From assembly GCA_016165875.1 (NCBI GenBank), contig JABBOT010000005.1, positions 19,165,136 through 19,229,135 on the forward strand: 64,000 nt of DNA, written 5' to 3'. Made by a program: the position numbers and the translations under genes. Shown here in pieces: positions 1 to 11,710 of this stretch (the stretch's first letter is position 1; each line of letters opens with the position of its first letter). The notes under the pieces are model-generated. The model saw only the letters and a list, made by a program, of their open reading frames with translations, ran no database searches and was not told the origin of the DNA. This DNA is from Acanthopleura granulata. Lineage: Eukaryota; Mollusca; Polyplacophora; Chitonida; Chitonidae.

Positions 1-336
1 TGTTCAACCCCTTATCAACATGTCACATAGCCCTGGTAACATTTTCATTTGAAGTTCTGAGCCATCTCCTTCAGGTGTAATACAATCAAAGTGACATTCA
101 AGTTAAAGCTTATTGTATTTCATGCTTTCATAAACACAAGACCATCTCAACCAAGCTTAGCAGGAAGTAAAAACTCAGAAACGATTAAAGTTTACAAAGA
201 AGAATATAAAATTAGCAAAAATATCACCCTTGACTGAATTGCCCATTTTAGACCAATTATGACAGTTCCATGGATCTGAGAATGGTCTTTTGAGGGTTGT
301 CTAGAAGATAGGTTCATACTTTGCCGAAAAAAACAA

Positions 337-452
337 ATTATGTTTCAGCACCAAAAGTATTTATTTATTTGATTGGTGATTTACACCACACTCAAGAATG
401 TTTCACTAGCACCAGAAGTAATATTTTATGATATTTGATTAGCCTCTACATG
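337..452 (+). repeat. Unclassified repeat R1 (split by SINE)
   Basis: gcaccagaagtaatatttta then a gatatttgattagcctct segment, the 3' part of R1, interrupted by the SINE fragment at 359-408. Confidence 0.5.
359..408 (-). mobile_element. SINE family A, 3'-tail fragment with target duplication
   Basis: Reads ttatttatttgattggtg then a ctcaagaatgtttcac block, the antisense of the family A tail. It is flanked by agcaccaaaagtat (347-360) and agcaccagaagtaat (409-423), a near-perfect 14-bp duplication, inside a copy of the unclassified repeat. Confidence 0.75.
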
Positions 453-623
453 CAGTCAGTGAATATAGTCCATACTGGTGTACATGTCAATAGGGCTTAA
501 AACGAAATGAGAAAGATGCTGAAAGAGTGAATGTGTATATGGTGTAGGCATTTCAATGTATCTGTGTAACAGAAAGTGATAGTAGTTTACATGTAAGCTG
601 CATGTGCATCTTGAAAATGAAGT

Positions 624-740
624 TGTTTATTTATTTGATTGGCGTTTTACGCCGTATTCAAGAATATTTCCCTTTACGACGGTGGTGGCCAGCATTATGG
701 TGGGAGGAAACCAGGCAGAGCCCGGTGGAAACCCACGACC
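624..740 (-). mobile_element. SINE family A, 5'-truncated
   Basis: Antisense tail and body: the gattggcgttttacgccg tail, then ccagcattatggtgggagg and aacccacgacc. The tRNA head is missing. Confidence 0.8.
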
Positions 741-861
741 AATGTTGTTTATTGTTATCCTCTGTGAGTCCTGGTGGCCAAATGACTTCCCCAACAAAGA
801 AAAGGCTCAAAGTTGTCTTCACATGTATGGAATGAGCTTTGGCCATGTTGAAAACTTACTT

Positions 862-922
862 CCCGCACTCTGGTTTCCTCCATCCAGAAAGCTGAAATAT
901 TCTGGAGCACGGCATTCAATGT
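862..922 (+). mobile_element. SINE family D fragment
   Basis: The ctctggtttcctccatcc block followed by tgaaatattctggagcacgg matches the 3' part of the element at 35518-35870. Confidence 0.4.
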
Positions 923-959
923 ATGACCCACATGTTAGGCTGTACTTTCAAACACTGGT

Positions 960-1180
960 GGGGCCTCCGAGGCGCGGTTAGCACTGCTAGCGCAGCATAA
1001 TGACTCAGAAGCCTCCCACCAATGCGGTCGCTGTGAGTTCAAGTCCAGCTCATGCTGGCTTCCTCTCCGCCTGTTCCCCCAGGCTCTGCCCCGTTTCCTC
1101 CCACCATCATGCTGGCCACCATTGTATAAGTGAAATATCCTTGAGTACGGCATAAGACACCAATCAAATAAGTAAATAAA
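960..1180 (+). mobile_element. SINE family A, near full length, 12-bp target duplication
   Basis: tRNA-like head (gggcctccgaggcgcggtta, B-box-like tgtgagttcaagtccag), body, and tail caccaatcaaataagtaaat. Flanked by a perfect 12-bp duplication, tcaaacactggt, at 948-959 and 1181-1192. About 45 bp of the central body is missing relative to the copy at 62240. Confidence 0.9.
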
Positions 1181-1260
1181 TCAAACACTGGTAGGTCTGT
1201 TCCATAGTATTTCTGTTCTTTGAGTTGTATATTTCTACCCAGTTTCCCTTGGAATTTCAG

Positions 1261-1385
1261 TAGCAGTCAAGTTTGGTGAAAACCGCGTGGATGAGGATAC
1301 GCTAGGAATGGGACAGCACAATGTGTGTCTGCCAATACAGTAGGCAAAAGACCCGAGCTGTAGAAACCACACCCATAGAGAATAA
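1261..1385 (+). CDS. Weak candidate terminal exon with poly(A) signal
   Basis: A pyrimidine-rich acceptor ending TTGGAATTTCAG (1249-1260) is followed by 26 open codons from 1263 to a TAG at 1341-1343. An AATAAA lies about 40 nt after the stop (near 1380). The peptide (starting AVKFGENRVDEDTLGMG) is polar and has non-repetitive composition, but I do not recognise it. It could be the last exon of a plus-strand gene that begins outside the window, or chance. No other exon for it was found. Confidence 0.22.
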
Positions 1386-1559
1386 AACTCTGCTACAGCT
1401 AAATGTACAAGTTCCTCCACTATCAAGGTACACTGCTCTGCATTTGTGTCCTATCTGTTATTGGTGAACAACTGGTTAGAATTTCTCTTTCTCGGTATTC
1501 GGATCATCACAAAAATTTAACTGATTGTTTATTTATATTATCGGTGTGTTACATTGTAC

Positions 1560-1790
1560 TCAATAATAGTTAACTAAATACCCAAAATTTTGTTCTTGAT
1601 TGAGTTGGTTATTTTTCAGTATTCTGAGAGTTTTGTTGTTTTTATAAAGGTGTTTTGAATTTATTTGGAAGGTGGGATGAAACGCTTGTGGGAAATGTGA
1701 GTTGTTGCACCAAAAAGAATATCTTATGACATTTACTGGCATTTAGAAGTGACCTTTGGACAAAATGTTAGGTCATTTACACTATATGAT
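1560..1790 (+). repeat. Unclassified repeat R1
   Basis: Shares the order: gttggttatttttc, ctgagagttttgtt, tttggaaggtgggatga, gttgcaccaaaaagaat, cttatgacatttactggc, caaaatgttaggtcat. Confidence 0.6.
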
Positions 1791-1880
1791 GACTGCCAGC
1801 ATTATAGTGGACTTGAACTCACATGACAGCATTGGTAAAAGCCTCCTTGGTCATTGCGTAGCGTTAGCATGCAAACAGCA
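1783..1880 (-). mobile_element. SINE family A, decayed and internally deleted
   Basis: A ccagcattatagtgg piece joins directly to acttgaactcacatgac and a head-like segment with gcgtagcgttagcatgc. The central body is gone. Confidence 0.5.
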
Positions 1881-2493
1881 GAGACCCCAAATTTAGTGGA
1901 TAGGTACCCAGCCCAAGGTCCAAAATTTGACCACAGTCCTCGCATGACATTAAATTGCTGACAGACAGACAAATAAAGGCCAGCAAAAACATGACTTCCA
2001 AGGTGGAGATACTAAATTCTTAGTAGGGTATGAGTCCCAAATGAAGTCATATATAAGACATTAAACTTGACATTCTTCATAATTCTCTAGCAGAAGGTTA
2101 CATAATGTGCACTACGTTTTGATGAGATGTGGTGCTTTTTGGCTCTGCTTTGTTTCCTGGGGCCTCTTGTTCAAAGGTGTAATAAGTTCAGACACTGTGT
2201 TCTGAATACAAGTCTCATCCACAAGTCAGCCTGATGATCAGTCAGTTGTTGCAGTCCAACACAAGTAAGGCCTGACAGGAACGGGTCTTCTTTTTTTTTA
2301 AACAAAAAAACAGAAATCTTCATAAAATTTTTTTTTTTTTTTTTTTAAGTTGAATGACATCACTTATCAGAGGTGCCAGATTTCTGGTTGTGACAGTTTG
2401 AAAGTAACAGCAAAACAAGGCAGCATTGAGTGATAAGATTTCTGTTGAAGAATCATGGGTATTTGCAATTATACCCCTCCCCCAGCTTACAGG

Positions 2494-2620
2494 CGCCCGT
2501 TTTACAAAGAGGATGCAACAATACATGAAACATAACCGCCCTGGCAACCTCTACGGCATGTGTCATCATGACAGTTACATTTGACACTACTTACATCCTT
2601 TTGTAAAACAGGTTTCTGAA
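2494..2620. repeat. Small foldback element
   Basis: Left arm cgttttacaaagaggatgc pairs imperfectly with right arm catccttttgtaaaacag. The interior also pairs in part. Same family as 3606-3745. Confidence 0.5.
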
Positions 2621-2923
2621 ATCTCACATGCACACCGTGCGGCTTATGACACCTTAGTTTGAACTAGATTTGATAATTTACTTAAGGTATTGTACAGTTT
2701 TGAACAAGGGAACTCACGGATCTGACCATTATAAAATACTAATCCTTTCATCCATTATGAAAAAATAAGCGTAGGAAAAGACGGTTTTCAAACTTGATAG
2801 GAGGGGGACACAGAATAAATCTGTTCACAAAAAATATCTGATATTAGAAACGCATAGAAACAAAAGAGTAACACACAGACAGACAGACCCTAATTAATAT
2901 TCCTCACTTTTACTATAAAAAAA

Positions 2924-3180
2924 CGGGCCTTGGTCGCTCAGTTCATTAGCACACAAGTACGGCACAATGACCGAGAAACCTCCCACCAATGCGGTCGCTG
3001 TGAGTTCAAGTCCAGCTGTTGGTTTCCTTTCCAGCCATACGTCGGAAGGTCTGCCAGTAACCTGCGAATGGTCGTGGGTTTCCCCTGGGTCTGCCAGGTT
3101 TCCTCCCACCATAATGCTGGCCACCATCGTGAAATATTCTTGAGTACAATGTAAAACACCAACAAAATAAATAAATAAAT
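2924..3180 (+). mobile_element. SINE family A, near full length
   Basis: Head cgggccttggtcgctcagtt, B-box-like gtgagttcaagtccag, a full body including aaggtctgccagtaacctgc, and tail ending aataaataaataaat. Confidence 0.88.
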
Positions 3181-3605
3181 CAGAAAAACAACTGCTCATT
3201 TCTAGTAGTGTCACAAAACTGACAATATTTGCATATAGTCCTAATAAAATACAAGACATGGTATAAAATGTTACTCCTGATTTTTTTTTTTTTACTCGTG
3301 TTTTTTTCTCCTCTAAAACATGTTTTTCTTTTGATAATCTCTGACTTTTGTAAACAATATAAAACACAAAAATAGCCATATGATGTGATGATCTTCAATA
3401 ACATGACGATGGTGATGAAGATGAAGAAAGTATACACTTAATGGAAACCAATGACTTTAATAAAGATCACTCCACATGATGCCCCCCACCCCCTCGTTCA
3501 CAAGTCTGTTCAATTCATCAACCTATGCAATAAATATATTCCATGCTTGTGAAACTGATACAAAACTGAGAAAAGAGGAGAACATAATGCAAGTCCTATG
3601 CAGTC

Positions 3606-3745
3606 ACAAATCAGGGGACCTTTTCACAAACAGGGTGTGAGTCAAGTCAAAAGTAAATGTCATGACAATACACACTGCAGATATGTGGCCATTGTAGTTA
3701 TGCTTGACGTAACATTATACCCACTTTGTAAAACATGTCCCAGAT
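3606..3745. repeat. Small foldback element
   Basis: gggaccttttcacaaacagg at the left faces ctttgtaaaacatgtccc at the right, with internal pairing (gtcaagtcaaaagtaaatg against a gttatgcttgacgtaac segment). About 140 bp. Confidence 0.5.
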
Positions 3746-3812
3746 ATCTCAGTTGTTTCTCAGTGGAGCACTGCCAACTGCTGACGATCAAGGGAATATC
3801 CTCACCAAGTCA

Positions 3813-3818
3813 TTTATT
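3813..3818 (-). terminator. Candidate poly(A) signal for NEIL1
   Basis: AATAAA on the minus strand (tttatt on plus), about 260 nt beyond the predicted NEIL1 stop. It is the nearest perfect hexamer I found; no transcript evidence is available. Confidence 0.35.
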
Positions 3819-4076
3819 CTTTTTTCCAGTAAACAAAGACAGCTTTGGCTTTGGACTAAACTGTCAAGATCACACTCCTATTCTCTTCATAATGCTGGAC
3901 TGCCTTTGAGCTGACATTTGAAACCAGTCACATCACAGCACGCTTCACACGTGGATCAGTCTGTTTGTGATTGGGTATATGTCCTCTCTGACCTTTACCA
4001 AGATTGGTTCATGCAGATCCTGTGTTCAGTCCTGTCACACATTACGACAATCGACAGAAAAGTTGGGTGTGATTTA

Positions 4077-7000
4077 TCAGCTATTCTGCTGCGATTTCAC
4101 ACGTGCTGAGCTTCTTGTGACTCGCGGGGAATTCACGGAGCTGGGCAATCCCGTGCCTATGAGGAGACAAAGTAATATTTCAGATTTAAAAAAAAAAAGG
4201 TATATTTGTAAAATAAAAATTTGTCTCTATACACATTCGTCTGATGGTACATGTACTATAATATAATTTCCTCAATCAGAAAACCACATTACAAAACTTG
4301 TAAATTTAGTTCACTTAAAAGATTTTAAACCCAAATTCAACATTACGTTAATCGCATTCTGACATCTTAAACCAGGCCTGCTGAGTGCTGTATCACTGTC
4401 CTCCTAATGTGGAATAATAAATAATGCTCAAAGAAGTGCATTTTTACAGGCAAATTTATGTCATAAAATATTACTTTTGGTCCTGAATCTTACATATCTC
4501 CAGCAGGCTATCTTCCTACTTTCCACACAAACCCCAAAATAAAATTCTAAAATTAACAGAACTCTAAGAATAAAAATGGTAAAAATTTTAGGTCATTTAG
4601 GATAGTCAACACCTTCCTTAAAAACACCAGATATGTAGTCAACACCTTGTCAAAGATTCCTCAAAACAAATAAAGTACATGTAGCACTTAACCAATATGC
4701 CCTAATACATCATGTAACGAAGTACTGTAATACAAATACTGCAAACAACCCTGTTAGTTGCTCTCTCTATCAGGTGGTCAGTCAAAAATGTTAAGGTCAT
4801 ATCTTTTAACTTGGATCATTCAATTACAGAGAAGCTCAAGACATTTGACCTTTTTTTTGGCCAAATGTTGCAAGTAGTGACAAATTACACTTATTTCTAC
4901 TAAGAATTATTGAAAGTAAATTAAGTGTCCGGGGACAGTTGGGTAATGAGTCAAATCCAAAGTGCAGGATATTTCAGCACACAGGAGAAACTTATGATTG
5001 AAAAGATTCACTATATGCATCTGAAAGTGTAAAAATGTTTCCACATACAGAGAAGGGTCAAAATGGGGGAAAAAAAATAAGGCTCAGTCTAATAATATGG
5101 TCTTGCATATGAGGTCTTGTGTAATTGTTGAAACCATCACCTATCCTTCAGAGAGGATAGGATTTGGGACTCAATTTACAAAACTGTCACAACACTGCCT
5201 CAAATGTATTTACCAATATAACGCATGTCTTCACTACCTGTTACCATGGGCATCATACCAGGCACAAATTGTAACTGTTAAAATGAAGGGGCCGAGTGCA
5301 TTAGTCCTTATGTCACATCAGTAGAATGCTTGCCAACTGACACAAGATAATTTCTAGCTCATCAAACTTACTTTGAGACAGACGTTTGGCAGGAACCTTT
5401 GGCGTCTGCTTTACTCGAGGCGTGTTCAGTTGTTTGACCTTCGGTTCTGCTTTGGGCATCCTTGGTTGTTTTAAGTTTGGGCGATTCTGCTTTTGACTGA
5501 GGTGTGGAGAGTCATTGTTTTCTTTAGATTTTCTCAGCTTCCCCCTGGTGAGGCGTGTCTTTGCACTACCCGCTGTTTTCTGCAACTGTTTTGTGGCGAT
5601 CTTCGGCTTGACATCTGGTGATATGTTTTTGATAGTTGCTCTTCCCCTCTTCAGAAACATAAAATAAACTATAAATAACTTATACAAAGTATTAAATTAG
5701 AAAGTGAAAAATTGTACACTATGGCATTAAAAAACAAGCAAATAAATTAAAATGAATTAACAATTTAATCAATTAACTGATCAAATATTTAATAAATCAA
5801 TTAATGCATTATGTTAATAATTAATATTTGATTTGGATCAGTCAGTTGCTTGATATAACACCTGTTACAGTACAACTAGAAGCCTCCTTGCTGGAGTAAT
5901 GAGCTGTACACATGTACAGTGGATTGAACTCTCAGCCTCTTACAAAACAATGTCTGATCTCAGCCTCTCCTGGTATGTGCGCCCAACACCATGAACACCA
6001 GGATGTGGTACACTGGACCATACAACTTCAGTATGTATCTGAATTCAAATTCAGATTCTTTGGTTACGATGTCTAACATGGCAGCAGGTCTGCACAGAAT
6101 ACCTCAGTTTAGAACAGTAACCTTTGATCAGTGTGGTCCATGTTCTAACCCTGTTCTCGCTAGCATGGCTGCAGCCTTATGTCAGGTGCCTTGCGAGATC
6201 CAGTGGTTTCTTTACAGCTGTGTAACTGAAATATTCTTAAGTGCACCGTAAAATACCCTATCAATTTCCCAGGATTCTGCCTGGTTCCCTTCTACCACAA
6301 TGCTGGCCGTGGTCGTATAAGGGAATTATTCGTGAGAATGGCGTAAAACACCAATCAAATAAATAAATAAATAAATAAAATACGATTCAAAGATGTTAAT
6401 AAATAAACAAAAACACAAAAAGCCTGTTAAAAAAATGTCGGCTATCGATGTATATTTGTCAAAGTCAATGATAAGTAAACTGAATCTACCAAGACTTCAC
6501 ATGTTTTTCTTTTGTTTTTTTTTTTCTGTACCTTTTTCTTGGGTCTTGAGACTTCAGCATCTTCTAACATTACGTCAGCTTCATCTTTCACAGCTTTGAC
6601 TTTCTTCTTTCTTGTTTTCATCCCACGGGATTTTGAGTCTATGTTGAAGAGAAACAGTGTAAACATACATGTTGAGCAGATTCATATATATATATATAGA
6701 TATATATATATAGATGTATATAACTTTGTTAAATAGGAACTCTCTTCTGAGAAACTAGATCAAAGACCAGCAAATCTAATCCTTCCCAAAAGATCAGCCG
6801 ATGAAATTTTACGGAATTTGGCACAGAAACTATGGATACAGCATGGAAAATAAATAAGCGGAATAAAGGGGATTTACTCAACAAAAACCTTTTTATAAGC
6901 AACTACAGCTAGGGATTTGAAAACAGTGGTCAAGGATGTGGTGCTTGCAATGAGACCAAAGCCACGAAGGGTCACAAGTCTGTCATCAGTCACAAAACTG

Positions 7001-10000
7001 AAGGAGTGTATCAGTCAGAAATATAAACTGATACTTTGTTTGAAGGAGAAACTACATCTGGACATTCTTTGCCATAAGACTAACATTCCTAAGCCATGAA
7101 TTGGTCTCAGCAAGTTCAGCTCTCTCTTGCTTACCTGGGGTTCACATCAGAAAACCCTCGTCATATACCCTAAATAACCTGAAGTTTCATCCATGACTAA
7201 CTTGCTTATTTTTTCTCAATCTGAGAGTTCTACTGGTTTTGGGACATTTTTTGAGGCTTGTTTTGAAGGCTGGATGATTCCCAACCACAAAAATGTAATT
7301 TTCATGAGCAGCTATAATATTACATGACATATACATTTGCATCTAAATATGCACTTTTTTCGGTCAAAATTTTATGTCAGCTACAGTATAAGGTCATACT
7401 GTCTAAGTATCAAATAAAATAAATCCACATAATTCTACATAACTGACCTTTGGGTTTCAATGGTCCTGGCTCTCCACTAAACCAGATGGTCCTTCCATTG
7501 TGGTCCACCATATTCTTCATACCAGTGTTGTAGTAACAGCGTAACCACATGGTGAAGTCCGTCAGGTCACCAGTACCTGTGTCAGGGTCATAGCCTGTAC
7601 CCCCTGAAACAGAAATTTTGGAACCTGTAGATATATTCGTCCTGGCAGAGTCAACCAGCTCCCATGACAATCACAGCAGACTTGGTTTTTGATGACTGAA
7701 ATACACAGGATTGTGCTATTTCAAAGTCCTCAGTGAAGCGCTTCTCCAAATACAGTACTGACATGAAAAATCACAATACTGTTTTCATACCTGAAGAATA
7801 ATGTAGACTGGTCTTACCGAACTGGGAGTCTGAACAGACAGCTTACATTTTATATATGCGACTTGCATTTTAGGCCATTGTATTAGATACAACTTCCATC
7901 AAGCTAATAGGTGAATGAAACCAGTATTTGTTGCTACATGTGCTGTATAAAACTGGACCCATACTTTAGAAATTATATGTTGTGCATTGTGCTTTGAGAA
8001 ACTGTGTTTAGTCATTTTATGCACTTGGTGAAACTGCTCTCAGGGTGAGAAGTTTTGTCTGTAATCACGTGTAGCTTAATACAACATGATCATATTCCTT
8101 ATATGACGTTGAATCAGGCAGATGTGACGCTGAGTAAAGCTGGAATGAAAGTCAAGGTTTGGATACACGTTAACAACTGGTCACAGTGACGTCATGTGTT
8201 TAGGAAAGCAACTCTGACTACCTTAATCTTTATAATTTCCACCTTGCTTTTAAGACACAGATGTTTTGGCAGTAAAGTATCTCTTTAAGTTACTAATCTT
8301 ACCCAAATTTACAACTTCCAAAGGAACTAAATGACACAGCTGGAGAAAATCTGCTCCTTCAGATTTCACTTTAACTTTTTTATCTTCATCTTGATTGTCA
8401 GTACCAAGGTTTACCAGCACAGACTCAGCACTCGCAAATGGTGGAATTCTCAGTCTGAAAGGAAAAATAATCCCAGAACACATCAGATGTCGATTAATGT
8501 ATACATAATCACCAGAGTTTTTGTTACACAACAGAATCTGCTCTTCAGCACATAATAAGCATCAAAAATGCCATTGCGAGCTAGGTAAATGTTTGGCATT
8601 TTATTGTGTAACTATATTTGAGTTCATACTCAATGCTAGAATATTAAAAAGTAAAAATGTGCATGTACAGGTAAATGAGAATTTAACACTACTGATTTGG
8701 CTGCAACCTTATATGTATGTGGACAGGTTCACCTTCTTTAGGAAGGCATGGCAGTTACCTGTTGTCTTCACCCTTGCTTCTAACACCACTTCAAGACATA
8801 CTGGGCAACTCAATGATTTGAGGGTTTAATGGGTCCTATTTGCTCTAAATCCTTCAAGGCCTTTGCCATTGCTGTGAGATGTTTTAATTTTCTTTGTGCA
8901 ATGGTTGCAGCCAATTCATTGATACATTGCATTAAATTCTCATTTACATTTACATGTATATGATGTATATGTAAATGTTTGTCATATTACAAACCTACTG
9001 ATCAAATAAATACGGAATTAATTGAGTTCAACTAACTCCTTACCTATACAGAATCTCTGCCCTGAGGTAGTTGCCAATTCCATTGAAGTAGGCCTGGTTT
9101 AACATTACTTCACAAATAGGCTTTTTAAACACTGAGCTTTGCAGGTTCTTCAAGACATGATTCCTGAAATTAATGAACAACACAAGTACTATGAAGGAAG
9201 CATACAAATAACCCGCTATGTGCATATACCTGGACCTTAATGAATTTAATCACTAGCTAAAGAGTCAGATCATGTTGTTAACAAGTCTGACATGCTTATG
9301 GCACTGTATATAGCTTGCAGCCTTTCAATCATTGGACTCGGTTGTCTTAGAGGTGGGTTTCAAGATTCTTCTGCTTCTGTTGTTCTTGGATCCGCAAAGG
9401 CAAAGTCAACACCACAATAATTGTGTGGCCTTGTTTGATGTCCCCTGAAGCTAAATGCCTTCCACCAATCTGACATAATCTAGCTTAATCGAATGGCCAA
9501 AGCTTGTCCTGTCCTTATATACCTTTCTGATCTATCATTCGGGTCTTTAGGTTGGTCCCATATAGGTGGAATACTACCCTACCAGAAGATCACTTGTCAA
9601 TATTACACATGTACAATGCATGTGCTACAGTACGTTTTGAACTGTTACACTGCTGGCCTACACAGCCGAAGAACAGCAGTGCAAGGCTTGACTTTACCTA
9701 AGATGGTTTCAGCCAAACTGTCGTCATATTCCCTAAATGAACTAAAATTTCGTCCATGACTAAGTTGGTTGTTTGAAAGGTTGGGTGATACATACTCTGA
9801 TCATAAATTACTAGAAAAATGAAAGTTTGAGCACCAGAAATAATATTTTATGACATTTATTTGCCTCTAATTTTACCTGAATTCAGTATATTCTTGAATA
9901 ACACATGGCCCCCTTCCTTTAGACCAATCACCATTCACCTCCCATCTTCCAAATCGTCGATAATCTACAAAACTGAGCACCATGTTTTCTTTAGACGTGA

Positions 10001-10331
10001 AGAAATTTAAATGAGCATGTTTGGGTTTTTCGTCACATTTGCTGAACGTGAATTTCCCGGACATGCCAAATCGAAAGAGTATATCTAAAGATTTAGGTTT
10101 TGTTTCTCCATCTAGTTTCGACTTATTATCACAGTTTTGCCATTCTGTCAGAGTTAATTTGACCTCTTTTCCTCTGGATGCGGCCGAAATTACATAACTG
10201 CTTGCATCCCAGTCGACGTCAGGATTCTTCGTGCTAACAGCCGATTTCTCAACCTTTCCCCTGAATATGTACTTCCGACCGATGTCGTTGACAAATCTGC
10301 TCGCCAAATGAAGTTCTGGACCTTCCGGCAT
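4077..10331 (-). CDS. NEIL1: Endonuclease VIII-like 1 DNA glycosylase (NEIL1), 7 exons
   Basis: Bifunctional Fpg/Nei-family glycosylase/AP lyase that removes oxidised pyrimidines in nuclear base-excision repair. Exons (plus-strand coordinates, in transcript order): 9877-10331, 9044-9163, 8303-8454, 7448-7603, 6532-6638, 5372-5648, 4077-4156. All junctions are GT-AG and in frame, giving a predicted 448 residues against about 390 in human. The start is MPEGPELHLAS, so Pro2 (Schiff-base nucleophile) and Glu3 are present. RFGMSG, the VDYRRFGRW block, the NGIGNYLRAEILYR helix-two-turn-helix and a zincless finger ending GRTIWF (Arg about 280) are all visible. The NEIL1-specific LCH..P.EVV.LG junction is kept. 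The C-terminal third is lysine/arginine-rich and longer than in vertebrates. The last exon encodes a short basic tail after a strong CTCCTCATAG acceptor. A minus-strand AATAAA at 3813-3818 may end the transcript. SINE and unclassified repeats lie in the introns. Identity is certain; the last exon is slightly less so. Confidence 0.96.
4425..4625 (-). repeat. Unclassified repeat R1
   Basis: Antisense copy: gtgcatttttacaggc, tatgtcataaaatattac, accccaaaataaaattc, cagaactctaagaat and attttaggtcatttagg in reverse order to the sense copies. Confidence 0.6.
6226..6381 (+). mobile_element. SINE family A tails in NEIL1 intron
   Basis: Two adjacent pieces of the 3' part: tgaaatattcttaagtgcac at about 6226-6262, then a second body and tail from 6268 ending in (aaat)n. 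They lie in the intron between exons 5 and 6 of NEIL1. Confidence 0.65.
6683..6712. repeat. (AT)n microsatellite, interrupted
   Basis: Two runs of AT dinucleotides separated by ag, in a NEIL1 intron. Confidence 0.85.
7155..7390 (+). repeat. Unclassified repeat R1 in NEIL1 intron
   Basis: Long copy: ctaaataacctgaagttt, catccatgactaacttgc, ctgagagttctactgg, gaggcttgttttgaagg, tgcatctaaatatgcac and caaaattttatgtcag. Confidence 0.6.
9712..9875 (+). repeat. Unclassified repeat R1 at NEIL1 exon 1 border
   Basis: ctaaatgaactaaaattt, cgtccatgactaagttgg, gaaaggttgggtgat, gcaccagaaataatatt and gacatttatttgcctc. It abuts the NEIL1 exon 1 donor. Confidence 0.6.
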
Positions 10332-11710
10332 TGTATTTGGAACCGAATCTACGAAATGTTGACAAAACTAGGTAATTGTTGCGCTGGAGAAATGATAGTG
10401 TTCTGCCGACGTAGGCGAAACAAACGCACATGGCCCACAACAAATGTACCTCCTATCACAGAAGAGTGTGCATCGTTTGATGTGATTATTTATCATTTCC
10501 TTGGATAGCAAGTAAACAACAGGCCACATGAGTATGAGGATTACTTGAAAGTGACACTTCATGTGAGTAGGTAAACCAGTGAAGGTTATGCGACCCTCTT
10601 GGAAAAGTGAATTTCATACTGTGCGCGTTATTCAGCAAGTGAAATTTGTTTACGACGTTGTTGTTGTTGGGGTTAGCAACAGTGCGCCGTCATAAGCTTA
10701 CACTTTCAGTTTGACGAGCTGCTATCGTGACAGAGGGCACAGCTTTTTAACATTAAAACCTGTTTTTTAGGAGATTTTCTCATGTGTCTAGTTGTTGATT
10801 TCATGAGATCCAAAGAAGATTATTGTTATTACATAATATTTTCCGAGAGGCTTGTTGTAATGATGCTATACTAGACTGGTGATTTACAATTCTGGCTTAA
10901 CACTAAGTCAGGTCACAGCTATAAAACACTTATGTTGTGTAGGAATAATGATTTACGTGGTCTCATCTTCAGTTCATGGCTTTGTAGTGAGGCAGCACTA
11001 ACCATACTTCTTCAGTGCAATGCTTTATCCAATACCTTTATCCCTCAGAATTATGGTAAACAAGATAAATCTTAATTACTGACAAGCATTACATGTAAGA
11101 GACTGCAGTATCCTATCAAGATCAATAGCTGCACTCAGGCAACCTTGAGAACACTGAAGTTGTAATTGTAAGGAAACAATCATCTCAAAAGTGAATGAGT
11201 TTCAAGATTTATATAGAGAACCCAGAATTTTATTACCGGTAATACCATAGGTTCAGTGCGGCAGTTATTTTTTTACCAAGTATCTGATGGTAATGCAGTT
11301 TGAACATTATGTACTGATGTGATCGGTATCTGTTATTATATTCAGATGAGCAACAATAAAACAGGTGAACTGATATAACATTAGCATGACTCCTACATAA
11401 GGTCCTCTGTTACTCCCACAAAATTATGCACCAGATATACATGTAAAATTTCAGTAAAAGTAGCAATGTATATTTACAATATTATTAGTACTTTCTATTC
11501 TTGTCTTTTCAGTGAACTTTCTGAAACCTTTGACCTGTCACGTCATTGTACCTATATTCATGGACTGATGATAAACACACAAACAAACCATCATTGTCTT
11601 CGTTGATACTACATATTGTACTGTAAGATGCCTCACAAGCTGTGATCCAGTGAGCATTCCGGCATATACCTTACAGATACTTGTAACAACAGGAGGACAT
11701 TTAAGCTCAG
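10332..11710. other. NEIL1-MKRN2OS intergenic region
   Basis: Contains both divergent 5' flanks. NEIL1's 5' UTR probably covers some of 10332-10560. I see no RNA gene, SINE or other exon. A short gaggcagcactaa match at about 10991 resembles a piece of the second SINE family. Confidence 0.5.

Larger units (their letters stand above)
1..4076. other. Intergenic, repeat-rich, downstream of NEIL1
   Basis: No confident gene. It holds SINE copies, two foldback elements, pieces of the unclassified interspersed repeat, and the weak terminal exon at 1261-1385. A T-run lies at about 2330-2346. The remainder is AT-rich unique-looking DNA. Confidence 0.6.
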
